Shown here piece by piece: positions 44,773 through 53,394 of a stretch of DNA of 64,000 nucleotides; position 1 is the stretch's first letter; the number at the start of each line of letters is the position of its first letter. The DNA is taken from contig NZ_JAYFQK010000005.1 of NCBI RefSeq assembly GCF_034927245.1, forward strand, positions 10,448 through 74,447, given 5' to 3'. The DNA comes from Desulfitobacterium_A sp034927245. GTDB lineage: Bacteria; Bacillota; Desulfitobacteriia; Desulfitobacteriales; Desulfitobacteriaceae. The notes under the pieces were generated by a model that saw only the letters and a list, made by a program, of their open reading frames with translations, was not told the DNA's origin and made no database searches. The translations under genes were made by a program, and so were the position numbers.

Positions 44773-45465
44773 GTGAATATTTTTGTTCAGTGGATGACAA
44801 CTCTTTTAAAGTGGTTATATGATATAACTGCTCTTATTGGAATACCGAGTTATGGTATTGCCATTATTCTCTTAACGATAATTATCAAATCGATTATTTA
44901 TCCTTTAACATGGAAACAGATGGCTTCTATGCGGAAAACTGCGGATTTACAACCAAAGATGCAGGAAATTCAGAAAAAGTTCAAAAATGAACCGGAAAAA
45001 ATGAATGCCAAGGTAATGGAGCTCTATAAAGAGAATAACGTTAATCCGGCAGCCGGATGTTTACCGCTTATTATTCAACTCCCAATATTCTGGGCACTAT
45101 ATAAAACATTAGCCAGTTTTGGCAATTATATTACCGATCCAAGCCAAGCCCAATTTTTATGGTTTAACCTAACTCTTAGTGATAAAACTTTTATTTTACC
45201 CATTTTATCGGCGGCAACGACTTTCCTGCAAACAAAACTTACGACGGCTGCTACCCCTTCGGCAGGTGATAATTCCAGTGCTGCGGCGATGGCTTCAACC
45301 CAAAAATCGATGATGTACATTATGCCGCTATTTATGGGGTATATTACGTATACTGTTCCGGCGGGTCTCGGATTATATTTTGTTGTTATGAATGTTGTTT
45401 CTGTATTTCAACAACTTTATATCAATCGCAAGTTAGAAAAGGAGAAAGAAAAAGCTGCTGCCTAA
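44773..45465 (+). CDS. yidC: Membrane protein insertase YidC/Oxa1 (SpoIIIJ type)
   Basis: The 230-residue insertase has five predicted membrane segments, with the hydrophilic-groove Arg in ASMRKTADLQPKMQEIQ and the conserved NPAAGCLPLIIQLPIFWALY. The start is GTG behind AAGGAGGG. Unlike B. subtilis SpoIIIJ, I see no lipoprotein signal. It forms an operon with yidD and jag, and may also support sigma-G activation in the forespore. Confidence 0.95.
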   Translation: MNIFVQWMTTLLKWLYDITALIGIPSYGIAIILLTIIIKSIIYPLTWKQMASMRKTADLQPKMQEIQKKFKNEPEKMNAKVMELYKENNVNPAAGCLPLIIQLPIFWALYKTLASFGNYITDPSQAQFLWFNLTLSDKTFILPILSAATTFLQTKLTTAATPSAGDNSSAAAMASTQKSMMYIMPLFMGYITYTVPAGLGLYFVVMNVVSVFQQLYINRKLEKEKEKAAA

Positions 45466-45492
45466 GATGGAGGAACGTGAGGGAGGATTTCC

Positions 45493-46131
45493 ATGAGAAT
45501 AGCTGAGAAAACAGGAAAAACTGTGGAAGACGCTATTGAAGCTTGTCTTACGGAATTAGGAGTTAAACGAGAAAATGCCACGATAGAAGTTTTAGAAGAA
45601 CCCGTTAAAAAAGGACTTTTTGGTTTATTAGGAACGAGTTTAGCCAAAGTAAGAGTATCCTATGAAGATGATCCGGGTATTCTTGCTTGTCAGTTTTTAG
45701 AAGAAGTCTGTACAGCAATGGGCGTTCAGGCTGAATTTAATTCAGGGCAAAAAGATAAGCAACGGTATGTTAATATTACGGGTTCCGAATTGGGAATTTT
45801 GATCGGAAGAAGAGGAGATACTCTCGAAGCTTTGCAATTTCTTACGAATTTAGCTGTTTCGAAAAAAATGTCCGAGAAAATAAGGATCCTTGTTGATGTT
45901 GAAGGCTATCGACAAAGACGTGAGGACACGTTAATTAGTTTGGCTAAGCGATTATCTGAGAGAGTGAAAAGAACGGGAAATCGAGTAGTCTTAGAACCGA
46001 TGAACCCCCATGAACGTAGGATTATCCATACTGCGCTTCAAGATGATTCACGAATTTCCACGTTTAGCGAAGGAGAAGAGCCCCATCGCCGGGTCATTAT
46101 TTCTCTAAAAAAGACAAAAGAAATTTCTTGA
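45493..46131 (+). CDS. jag: RNA-binding protein Jag/KhpB (SpoIIIJ-associated)
   Basis: The 212-residue protein has the three domains in order: Jag-N (~1-50, ending KKGLFGLLGTSLAKVRV), a KH-like domain with GILIGRRGDTLEALQFL, and a C-terminal R3H domain with HERRIIHTALQDD and EEPHRRVII. KhpB pairs with KhpA as an RNA chaperone affecting cell division and elongation. GGAGG precedes the ATG. Confidence 0.95.
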   Translation: MRIAEKTGKTVEDAIEACLTELGVKRENATIEVLEEPVKKGLFGLLGTSLAKVRVSYEDDPGILACQFLEEVCTAMGVQAEFNSGQKDKQRYVNITGSELGILIGRRGDTLEALQFLTNLAVSKKMSEKIRILVDVEGYRQRREDTLISLAKRLSERVKRTGNRVVLEPMNPHERRIIHTALQDDSRISTFSEGEEPHRRVIISLKKTKEIS

Positions 46132-46152
46132 GGGGCTTTGCCCCCTTTTTTT
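46131..46152 (+). terminator. Terminator after jag
   Basis: AGGGGC-ttt-GCCCCC with TTTTTTT, immediately after the jag stop. Confidence 0.85.
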
Positions 46153-46184
46153 GTTTTATACTCTATTTATTGGGAGCGATTTGA

Positions 46185-47546
46185 GTGGATGATACAATTG
46201 TCGCCTTGGCTACCTCTTTAGGAGAAGCGAGTATCCATGTTATTAGACTCAGTGGTCCAAAAGCTTCGGAAATAATCAATCACTGTTTTTTGCCTAAAAA
46301 TAAAGAGCGTTGGGTTCGTCATGAAACATATACTCTGTATTTAGGAAAATTCAGAGATCAGGATAGAATTATTGATGAGGTTTTAGTGAGCAGAATGCTT
46401 GCCCCGAATTCTTTTACCGGGGAAGATGTCATTGAAATTAGTTGTCATGGCGGTTTGTTTGTTGCTCAAAAGATATTGGAAATATGCTTAAAAAATGGTG
46501 CACGCCTTGCCGAGGCCGGTGAGTTTACAAAAAGGGCTTTTCTCAATGGTAAATTAGATCTTATTCAAGCGGAGGCAATTATTGATTTAATTTCGGCTAA
46601 AAATGATGCATCAGCAGATTTAGCACTCTCGCAGCTGGACGGAGGGTTATCCGCTAAAATTGCAGCCTTGCGTGAGTCCGTTTTGGAAATATTAGCGTTT
46701 ATTGAAGCAGGTATTGATTTTCCCGAAGATGATGTTGAGGAACTCGACAGAGATGCCTTAGAATCCCGAATAGATCGCGGAATTAAACAAGCCGAGGATT
46801 TGTTACAGGGGAGCAAAACAGGTAAAATCTTGCGCGAAGGTTTATTGACTGTAATTGTCGGTCAACCTAATGTAGGTAAATCGAGTCTTCTTAATGCTTT
46901 AATGCATGAAGAGCGTGCTATTGTTACCAATATACCCGGGACAACACGGGATGAGATACGTGAGTCGGTAAATGTTGGCGGAATTTTATTACAGCTTGTA
47001 GATACTGCGGGAATTAGAAAAAGTGAAGATTTGATTGAAAAGATTGGAATTGAGCGGACCCGGAAGGCTGTTGAAAAGGCGGAACTCATTCTCTTGATTA
47101 TCGAGGCGGGAAAAGAATTATCTAGTGAAGAGAGAGAAATTATTGAACGTTTTTCAGAACGCATTATTGTTTTATTAAATAAAGTTGATCTTCTTGAAAG
47201 TATGCCTAGCGTATCTCCGTTAAAACAAGAAGTTTGGATTCCTTTTTCGGTGCAGAAAGAAATGGGTTTTGATTCTTTAGAAAATGAAATAAGAAGACGT
47301 GTATTTTCGGGAAGAAGTGAACAATCCAAGGAACCCTTGTTGTCTAATGTCCGTCAAATAACTTTATTAAAGAGAGGATCAGAGAGTTTACAGCAAGCAC
47401 GTTCGAGTTTAAGAGCGGGTATCCCTTGGGATATTATTTCAATCGATATACGCGAAGCCTTAGAGGCTATCTCAGAAATTACGGGGCAGAGTGTTCAGGA
47501 ATCACTGCTTGATGATATATTTACTCGATTTTGTATAGGAAAGTAG
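46185..47546 (+). CDS. mnmE: tRNA modification GTPase MnmE
   Basis: With MnmG it forms cmnm5U at wobble U34. The 453-residue protein has an N-terminal folate-binding domain, a helical domain and an inserted G domain (GQPNVGKSSLLN, NIPGTTRDEI, DTAGIR, NKVD), and ends in FCIGK with the catalytic Cys. Start GTG behind GGGAGCG. First gene of mnmE-mnmG-rsmG. Confidence 0.97.
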   Translation: MDDTIVALATSLGEASIHVIRLSGPKASEIINHCFLPKNKERWVRHETYTLYLGKFRDQDRIIDEVLVSRMLAPNSFTGEDVIEISCHGGLFVAQKILEICLKNGARLAEAGEFTKRAFLNGKLDLIQAEAIIDLISAKNDASADLALSQLDGGLSAKIAALRESVLEILAFIEAGIDFPEDDVEELDRDALESRIDRGIKQAEDLLQGSKTGKILREGLLTVIVGQPNVGKSSLLNALMHEERAIVTNIPGTTRDEIRESVNVGGILLQLVDTAGIRKSEDLIEKIGIERTRKAVEKAELILLIIEAGKELSSEEREIIERFSERIIVLLNKVDLLESMPSVSPLKQEVWIPFSVQKEMGFDSLENEIRRRVFSGRSEQSKEPLLSNVRQITLLKRGSESLQQARSSLRAGIPWDIISIDIREALEAISEITGQSVQESLLDDIFTRFCIGK

Positions 47547-47554
47547 GTTAAATC

Positions 47555-49468
47555 GTGGAATATCAGGCTGGAAGCTATGATGTGATCGTTGTGGGTGCGG
47601 GTCATGCTGGGTGTGAGGCAGCCTTGGCTTCTGCACGCTTAGGATGTAAAACCTTACTTATTACTTTATGTTTAGATACGGTTGCTCACATGCCGTGCAA
47701 CCCCTCATTGGGAGGTCCGGCAAAAGGTCATTTAGTCAGAGAAATTGATGCGTTAGGCGGTCAAATGGGGATTGTTGCAGATGAGACATCTCTGCAGGTT
47801 CGGATGCTTAATACAGGGAAAGGCCCGGCGGTTCATGCTCTTAGGGTGCAATCGGATAAGCAGGCTTATTCTCATCGAATGAGAGATGTCCTTATGGCAC
47901 AACCCCGATTGAGTATTATCCAAGCCCTTGTTGAAAATATCAAGGTTGAAGATGGGAAAATTGCCGGTGTCTTAACCCGAACGGGAGCTTATTTTCAGGC
48001 CAAAAGTCTCGTGCTCACAAGCGGAACGTATTTGCGGGGTCGTATTATTATTGGTCCAACGAAGTATGAAGGGGGTCCGAATGGGCAGCAAGCTGCTGTG
48101 AATTTGACACAGGGGCTGAAGGATCTGGGAATTGAACTCGGACGTTTTAAGACGGGAACTCCCCCGCGTATCCATCGGCGTTCGATCGATTTCAGCAAGT
48201 TCAAAATCCAGCCGGGTGATGAGATTCCGTGGAGATATTCCTTTATGCCGACGGAAAGTATTTTTTGGGGAAGAGATCCTCAAAGGCAGGTTCCCTGTTG
48301 GTTAGGTTACACGACGCCGCATACTCATGAAATTATCACAGAAAATCTATATCGTGCTCCGCTTTATTCCGGAGAGATAGAGGGTATTGGGCCTCGCTAT
48401 TGCCCATCAATCGAAGATAAGGTCGTACGTTTTGCCGGTCGTCCCGCCCATCAGATTTTTTTAGAACCTGAGGGCTGGAATAGTGACGAAATATACATCG
48501 CCGGGCTTTCTACCAGTATGCCTGAGGATGTGCAATATGACATCCTAAGAAGTATTCCGGGGCTTGAAAATGTAAATCTATTGCGACCGGGATATGCTAT
48601 TGAATATGATTATGTGAAACCTCATCAGCTTTCTCTAAGTTTAGAAGTACGAAAACTTCCCGGGCTATTTACCGCAGGTCAGCTTAATGGAACATCAGGT
48701 TATGAAGAAGCTGCAGCTCAAGGATTATTGGCGGGTATCAATGCTGCGTTAAAGGTAAAAGAAATGGATCCTTTTATTATTCGGCGTTCGGATGGTTATT
48801 TAGGGGTACTTGTAGATGATCTTGTCAATAAAGGGGTGAAAGAACCCTATCGATTACTGACTTCAAGGGCGGAATATCGCTTGGTTCTGCGACAAGATAA
48901 TGCTGATTTAAGACTTACAGAGCGTGGTCGGCGTATAGGTTTAGTCGATGATGAGCGTTGGCAGCGATTTGAGCAAAAGCGCGAACAACTTGAAAAAGTT
49001 AAATCATTGTGGCATGAAACCGTTTTTTCACCGCTTAATCAAAATTTACAAGATGTTTTGAATTCCGCTAATTCAACTCCTGCTAAAGGTGGACTTAGTG
49101 TCGAAGAATTAATTCGTCGTCCGGAAATATCCGTTCAACAAATTAAAAAATTGATTCCTGAAATAGAAGAATACGAAGAAGAGGTCCTTCAAGAAGCAGA
49201 AATCGAAACAAAATATGCGGGTTATATTGAGAAGCAGTGGTTTGAGATTGAAAGGTTTGCCAAGATGGAGGACCGTATTATTCCCTCTAATATTCAATAT
49301 GATGATATTATAGGTTTATCAACCGAGGGAAGACAGCGTTTGAAAGAAGTATATCCCGGAAATCTTGGTCAAGCTTCACGAATTACCGGTGTGACGCCGG
49401 CAGATATTTCAGTACTTATGGTTTATTTAGAGCAGAAACGTCGGGGAGTGAAAAACGGTGATTGCTGA
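47555..49468 (+). CDS. mnmG: tRNA uridine-5-carboxymethylaminomethyl modification enzyme MnmG
   Basis: The 637-residue FAD enzyme has the dinucleotide motif VVGAGHAGCEAALASARLG near the N-terminus, CNPSLGGPAKGHLVREIDALGG, and the second NADH-binding/helical C-terminal part (VSVLMVYLEQKRR-like end). It partners MnmE. Start GTG behind TAGG; the stop overlaps the rsmG start by 11 bp. Confidence 0.97.
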   Translation: MEYQAGSYDVIVVGAGHAGCEAALASARLGCKTLLITLCLDTVAHMPCNPSLGGPAKGHLVREIDALGGQMGIVADETSLQVRMLNTGKGPAVHALRVQSDKQAYSHRMRDVLMAQPRLSIIQALVENIKVEDGKIAGVLTRTGAYFQAKSLVLTSGTYLRGRIIIGPTKYEGGPNGQQAAVNLTQGLKDLGIELGRFKTGTPPRIHRRSIDFSKFKIQPGDEIPWRYSFMPTESIFWGRDPQRQVPCWLGYTTPHTHEIITENLYRAPLYSGEIEGIGPRYCPSIEDKVVRFAGRPAHQIFLEPEGWNSDEIYIAGLSTSMPEDVQYDILRSIPGLENVNLLRPGYAIEYDYVKPHQLSLSLEVRKLPGLFTAGQLNGTSGYEEAAAQGLLAGINAALKVKEMDPFIIRRSDGYLGVLVDDLVNKGVKEPYRLLTSRAEYRLVLRQDNADLRLTERGRRIGLVDDERWQRFEQKREQLEKVKSLWHETVFSPLNQNLQDVLNSANSTPAKGGLSVEELIRRPEISVQQIKKLIPEIEEYEEEVLQEAEIETKYAGYIEKQWFEIERFAKMEDRIIPSNIQYDDIIGLSTEGRQRLKEVYPGNLGQASRITGVTPADISVLMVYLEQKRRGVKNGDC

Positions 49469-50174
49469 ACATCTTTCTGCTTTCAGAGATTTAGTTAGTA
49501 CGATAATCGAAATAAAATTATCCGATACTCAGCTTGAACAGTTTTCACTCTATGGGGATCTCTTAGTCGAGTGGAATGAAAAAATGAATTTAACGAGTAT
49601 TACCGATCCCCAAGAGATTATCGTGAAGCATTTCCTGGATTCTTTAACATTGACTCCATGGGTGCAAGGGGATAAGGTTGTTGATATTGGGACAGGAGCA
49701 GGTTTTCCGGGTGTCCCTTTAAAGATATTTTATAATGATAAAAGTTTTACGCTAGTGGATTCTTTAGCTAAGCGGTTAGATTTTTTGCAGGCCGTTATTA
49801 TGAAACTCAATTTAGATTGTGTTACTACTATTCATACTCGTGCTGAGGATTTCGGAAGAAATCCTCAGTATAGAGGACAGTTTGATACCGTTGTTTCAAG
49901 AGCGGTAGCGCGCTTGCCGGTATTGTTAGAATATGCTCTTCCTGTTTTAAATGCAGGGGGAGTATTTCTCGCCGCTAAAGGCAGTCAAGCGGAAGATGAA
50001 GTTAAGGAATCGGCAAATGCTTTAGAGGTTCTCGGTGCTCAAGTTATTGATATCAAAAAGTTTAATCTGGGAGAAGAGGCCGAGCATCGATCAATTATTA
50101 TCATTAAAAAGATCAAAGAAACGCCTCGGCAATATCCCCGGAAAGCCGGAACTCCCGCTAAAAATCCTCTCTAA
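49458..50174 (+). CDS. rsmG: 16S rRNA (guanine527-N7)-methyltransferase RsmG
   Basis: The 238-residue SAM methyltransferase has DIGTGAGFPGVPLKI and the SRAVARLPVLLEYALP substrate segment. GTG start inside the mnmG tail. In B. subtilis noc lies next; here the operon ends and parA follows. Confidence 0.95.
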   Translation: MIAEHLSAFRDLVSTIIEIKLSDTQLEQFSLYGDLLVEWNEKMNLTSITDPQEIIVKHFLDSLTLTPWVQGDKVVDIGTGAGFPGVPLKIFYNDKSFTLVDSLAKRLDFLQAVIMKLNLDCVTTIHTRAEDFGRNPQYRGQFDTVVSRAVARLPVLLEYALPVLNAGGVFLAAKGSQAEDEVKESANALEVLGAQVIDIKKFNLGEEAEHRSIIIIKKIKETPRQYPRKAGTPAKNPL

Positions 50175-50259
50175 ATCAACTAAACCTCAGAAACGTGCTT
50201 GATAGTTCCATCGGAACTATCGGCAGTTAAAACTCCATCTGCAGTAAGTTCTCTTTTAC

Positions 50260-50298
50260 GAAACACGGTTAGCGATTTGCGGTTAATCGTGTTTTTGT
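50260..50298 (+). terminator. Terminator after mnmE-mnmG-rsmG
   Basis: AAACACGgTTAgCG-attt-CGgTTAatCGTGTTT is followed by TTGTTTTT. A smaller GATAGTTC/GGAACTATC hairpin precedes it (50201-50221). Confidence 0.75.
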
Positions 50299-50407
50299 TT
50301 TTAAAACTATTCTTAAAGCCTAGTTTTATGAGTTGTGATTTGATACTATAGAAATTAAGGAATTTTTGCAGATCAGTTTTATGATAAATTTGAAAGGGGG
50401 GATACTT

Positions 50408-51169
50408 TTGACCAGGATAATTACTATTGCGAATCAAAAAGGCGGAGTGGCTAAGACGACCACAGCTGTAAATTTAAGTGCATGTTTAGCCGGTTTAAAT
50501 AAAAAGGTTCTTCTTCTTGATCTTGATCCACAAGGTAATGCGACAAGTGGTTATGGTATCAATAAGGAGAAGTTAAAATACTGCATCTATGATGTTCTTA
50601 TTAATGATGTACCTATAGATCAGATTATATTGAAGACCGAGATTAAGAATTTAAGTGTCGCTCCGGCAAGGATTGAGTTGGCAGGGGCAGAAATCGAGCT
50701 TGTCAATCTTCATGAACGGGATAAGAAATTAGCCGTTGCGTTGAAGAATATTAGTCAAAATTACGATTTTATTATCATCGATTGTCCGCCTTCATTAGGT
50801 TTGCTGACTTTAAATGCCCTTGGTGCAGCTACAGATATCTTAATTCCTATTCAGTGTGAATATTATGCACTGGAGGGTTTAACTCTTTTAATGAGTACAC
50901 TTGAACGTGTCAAGAATGGACTGAATCCTCACCTAAATACCTTAGGTGTTTTATTAACGATGTTCGATGCGAGAACTAATTTATCGATTCAAGTTGTTGA
51001 TGAGGTTAAAAAGTATTTCCGAAATAAAGTGTTTAAAACAATAATCCCTCGTAATGTAAGATTAGGGGAGGCCCCAAGTCATGGTAAACCTATCGTACTT
51101 TATGATCCTAAATCAAGGGGTGCAGAAGTATATCATGATTTGGCAGAGGAGGTAATGGAGCGTGTCTAA
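50408..51169 (+). CDS. parA: Chromosome partitioning ATPase ParA (Soj)
   Basis: The 253-residue ATPase drives origin segregation and modulates DnaA. Deviant Walker A KGGVAKTTTAVNLS with the signature lysine, LLDLDPQGNATSG, IIDCPPSLGLLT. The start is TTG at 50408 with GGGGGG six bases upstream. It overlaps parB by 8 bp. Confidence 0.96.
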   Translation: MTRIITIANQKGGVAKTTTAVNLSACLAGLNKKVLLLDLDPQGNATSGYGINKEKLKYCIYDVLINDVPIDQIILKTEIKNLSVAPARIELAGAEIELVNLHERDKKLAVALKNISQNYDFIIIDCPPSLGLLTLNALGAATDILIPIQCEYYALEGLTLLMSTLERVKNGLNPHLNTLGVLLTMFDARTNLSIQVVDEVKKYFRNKVFKTIIPRNVRLGEAPSHGKPIVLYDPKSRGAEVYHDLAEEVMERV

Positions 51170-52010
51170 GAAAGCCTTAGGCAGAGGATTGAGCGCATTG
51201 ATTTCTGAGGATCCCATTCTTGCTGATTCTGGGGTTAAACAAATTAGTGTAGATAAGATTATTCCTAATCCGGATCAGCCCAGAAAGGATTTTGATTCGC
51301 AGTCGTTAGTAGAACTATCTGATTCAATTAAAACACATGGCCTTTTGCAACCCATACTTGTTAAGCCACAAGATGATGTATATATTATCGTGGCAGGTGA
51401 ACGCAGATTACGGGCGGCACAACTTCTTCAGCTAGAACAGATACCCTGTATTGTCCAGGATTGCAGTGAACAAGAGATGGCCGAACGTGCCTTGGTTGAA
51501 AATATTCAAAGATCGGATTTATCACCGGTAGAAGAAGGACTGGCATATGCCCGTTTAATGCACGAGTATGGTTTAACTCAAGAACAAATTGCTGATCGAG
51601 TCGGTAAGGCGAGAACAACGGTTGCCAATCTCCTAAGGGTGATCCAATTACCGGAAAGAATTTTACAGTTAATACGTGAGGAACAACTATCTTTAGGTCA
51701 TGCGAAGGTTTTATTAGGAATCAAGGATACTTCCCTTCAGGTATTGCTTGCCGAAAAGACAGCACGTGAGAATATTTCAGTTCGTGAATTAGAGATCCTT
51801 ATTAAAAGGATGACGAATTCCCCGGTCAAAAAGAAGGATAAAAATAAGGATACTAATGTTTTAGCTCCCGTTGAGGATAAATTGAGGTCATCTTTTCAAA
51901 CAAAAGTTAGGCTAAAAGGTAATACTCATAGAGGCAAGATTGAAATTGATTTTTTTTCGGAAGAGGAGTTAAATCGCCTTTTGGAGCTTTGGCATATAGA
52001 AATTGAGTAG
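51162..52010 (+). CDS. parB: Chromosome partitioning protein ParB (Spo0J)
   Basis: The 282-residue CTP-dependent clamp loads at parS. N-terminal ParB/Srx domain with NPDQPRKDFD, AGERRLRAAQLL (arginine patch) and ENIQRSDLSPVEEGLAY; helix-turn-helix LTQEQIADRVGKARTTVANLL; C-terminal dimer domain (GKIEIDFFSEEELNRLLE). Start GTG. Four matching parS sites follow within 1.4 kb. Confidence 0.97.
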   Translation: MSKKALGRGLSALISEDPILADSGVKQISVDKIIPNPDQPRKDFDSQSLVELSDSIKTHGLLQPILVKPQDDVYIIVAGERRLRAAQLLQLEQIPCIVQDCSEQEMAERALVENIQRSDLSPVEEGLAYARLMHEYGLTQEQIADRVGKARTTVANLLRVIQLPERILQLIREEQLSLGHAKVLLGIKDTSLQVLLAEKTARENISVRELEILIKRMTNSPVKKKDKNKDTNVLAPVEDKLRSSFQTKVRLKGNTHRGKIEIDFFSEEELNRLLELWHIEIE

Positions 52011-52055
52011 TTATTTATTATTGGCTTATTTATTTTAAGTCGGTATTTTGAATAA

Positions 52056-52071
52056 TGTTCCACGTGGAACA
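52056..52071. promoter_or_regulatory. parS site 1
   Basis: Perfect 16-bp palindrome TGTTCCACGTGGAACA, a ParB-binding site, 45 bp after the parB stop. Confidence 0.92.
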
Positions 52072-52351
52072 TTATTTTTGTATCGTTAGCAGTAGTCTTT
52101 CCATATAGATTGCGGCGGAATATTAAAAGCATTTTTATGGACAACAATGCATTTGCTAAGAGCATGACTTTTTACAGAATGGTTATTTTAACCGATAACT
52201 AACTGCCACCTGGGGTTTCCTTTCTTGAATCGCGAAAACACCAAAATTGCTTTAAACGGAAATGTAAAAATGCGTATTTAAATCAGGTAGGGATAACAAA
52301 ACTTTGCAGGGCATTCCCGATTGTGTTCTTAGTTGTGAATAGCTAAAATAT

Positions 52352-52367
52352 TGTTCCACGTGGAACA
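52352..52367. promoter_or_regulatory. parS site 2
   Basis: Identical 16-bp palindrome TGTTCCACGTGGAACA. Confidence 0.92.
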
Positions 52368-52471
52368 TATATATTCATAATGATAGTCCCTATTTTAAGA
52401 TTGTATCTATAGTGTTATAATTGAAATCTATGAAGTAAACGTAGCAAACTCTTAAATAAGACATTTTAAAT

Positions 52472-52487
52472 TGTTCCACGTGGAACA
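52472..52487. promoter_or_regulatory. parS site 3
   Basis: Identical 16-bp palindrome TGTTCCACGTGGAACA. Confidence 0.92.
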
Positions 52488-52600
52488 GTTTGCATATAAA
52501 GTAATTATGAAAATGCTTACTTTGGGTGGAGTTTTGAATTCATCTGAAGTTTAGATGATTTATCCTTGCAGAGGACAATTCACCTAAACTAAAATAGCAG

Positions 52601-52654
52601 AGCAAGCCAAGCAAGCCAAGCAAGCCAAGCAAGCCAGGCCAAGCCAAGCCAAGC
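52601..52654. repeat. Short tandem repeat (9-mer AGCAAGCCA, then AAGCC)
   Basis: Four exact tandem copies of AGCAAGCCA (52601-52636) are followed by GGCC and three AAGCC-type units, then AAACAAACAAAC. Non-coding; likely variable in copy number by slippage. Confidence 0.85.
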
Positions 52655-52802
52655 AGAGCAAACAAACAAACTTCCTGTATCAAGGGAATTAACGTCACTT
52701 GCCTCATCCTATTCGCTAAAGTTGCTCTGTGGAGATTACGGTTCGGCAAAAACAACCGGGGATGCATAGCCTATCTTTGTACGTATCAGGGCAGAATGTA
52801 TT

Positions 52803-52828
52803 AGTTTTTATCGGTTGATAAACTCGAA
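52803..52828. repeat. Dispersed 26-bp repeat, copy 2
   Basis: Identical to 30814-30839; contains inverted core TTATCGGTTGATAA. It directly precedes the tandem array. Confidence 0.7.
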
Positions 52829-52851
52829 GTGCAACCAGCGGCTTTGCCTTC

Positions 52852-53190
52852 CTACGATGAATATGTTTTAATGCGGCAGGATAAGGCGACTAAGGTATCG
52901 CTTCGGCGCCAGCCAAGTCTGCTTTATCCTACGATGCATGCTGTTAAGTCTTGCAGGATAAGCGCGACTAGGTAACTGTCTTAGCCTCGCTCGCCACTTA
53001 CCAAGTCTTCTTTACCCTACGATGCATGCTGGTTAGTTTGGCAGGGTAAGGGCGACTAGGACGTTGCCTCGCTTCGCTCACCACTGACCAAGTCTTCTTT
53101 ACCCTACGATGCATGCGGGTTAGTTTGGCAGGGTAAGGGCGACTAGGACGCTGCCTCGCTACACTCGCCACCGACCAAGTCTTCTTTATC
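52852..53190. repeat. Tandem array of four imperfect ~77-88-bp hairpin units
   Basis: Units start CTACGATG at 52852, 52929, 53017 and 53104, with lengths 77, 88, 87 and 87 bp. Each boundary forms an inverted repeat: TTATCCT/AGGATAA for unit 2 and TTACCCT/AGGGTAA for units 3 and 4, a paired substitution that keeps pairing; unit 1 keeps a bulged version. A second stem GACTAGG/CCAAGTC lies inside units 2-4. GCATGC follows the left arm in units 2-4. Function unknown. Confidence 0.85.
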
Positions 53191-53353
53191 GCTTAAGGCT
53201 CGGCAAAGCCGGGTTTACTCTGCAGTTAGCGCCGCGGGCGAAAACCCCACACGGGCTCTGTCATCGGATACTTTTATACCTAAGAAGTTGAGCCTTAATG
53301 GTCATTATTTATCAGATAATAAATTATAAGACAGAGGTTTTAGATTAACCCAA

Positions 53354-53369
53354 TGTTCCACGTGGAACA
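53354..53369. promoter_or_regulatory. parS site 4
   Basis: Identical 16-bp palindrome TGTTCCACGTGGAACA, 25 bp before the DUF554 gene, on the far side of the repeat array. Confidence 0.92.
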
Positions 53370-53394
53370 TTAAAGAGTGAAAGTAGGTTAAGAT

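Larger units (their letters stand above)
52011..53394. other. 1.4-kb non-coding parS and repeat region
   Basis: No credible gene lies here. In order: parS 1-3, a 9-mer tandem repeat, the 26-bp dispersed repeat (52803-52828), the ~87-bp tandem array (52852-53190), GC-richer hairpin-forming DNA (53191-53270) and parS 4. Open frames in it are low complexity or repeat-derived. Confidence 0.8.

Noticed and set aside
50180..50437. Minus-strand ORF before parA
   Set aside because: It covers the rsmG terminator and the parA ribosome site, and has no family-like sequence.
52540..52767. Minus-strand ORF rich in Leu-Gly (LLGLLGLL)
   Set aside because: It is an artefact of the AGCAAGCCA tandem repeat with no ribosome site or domain.
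52852..53190. CRISPR array at the origin-proximal repeats
   Set aside because: Units are ~77-88 bp contiguous and similar throughout, with no short repeat/unique spacer alternation and no cas genes.
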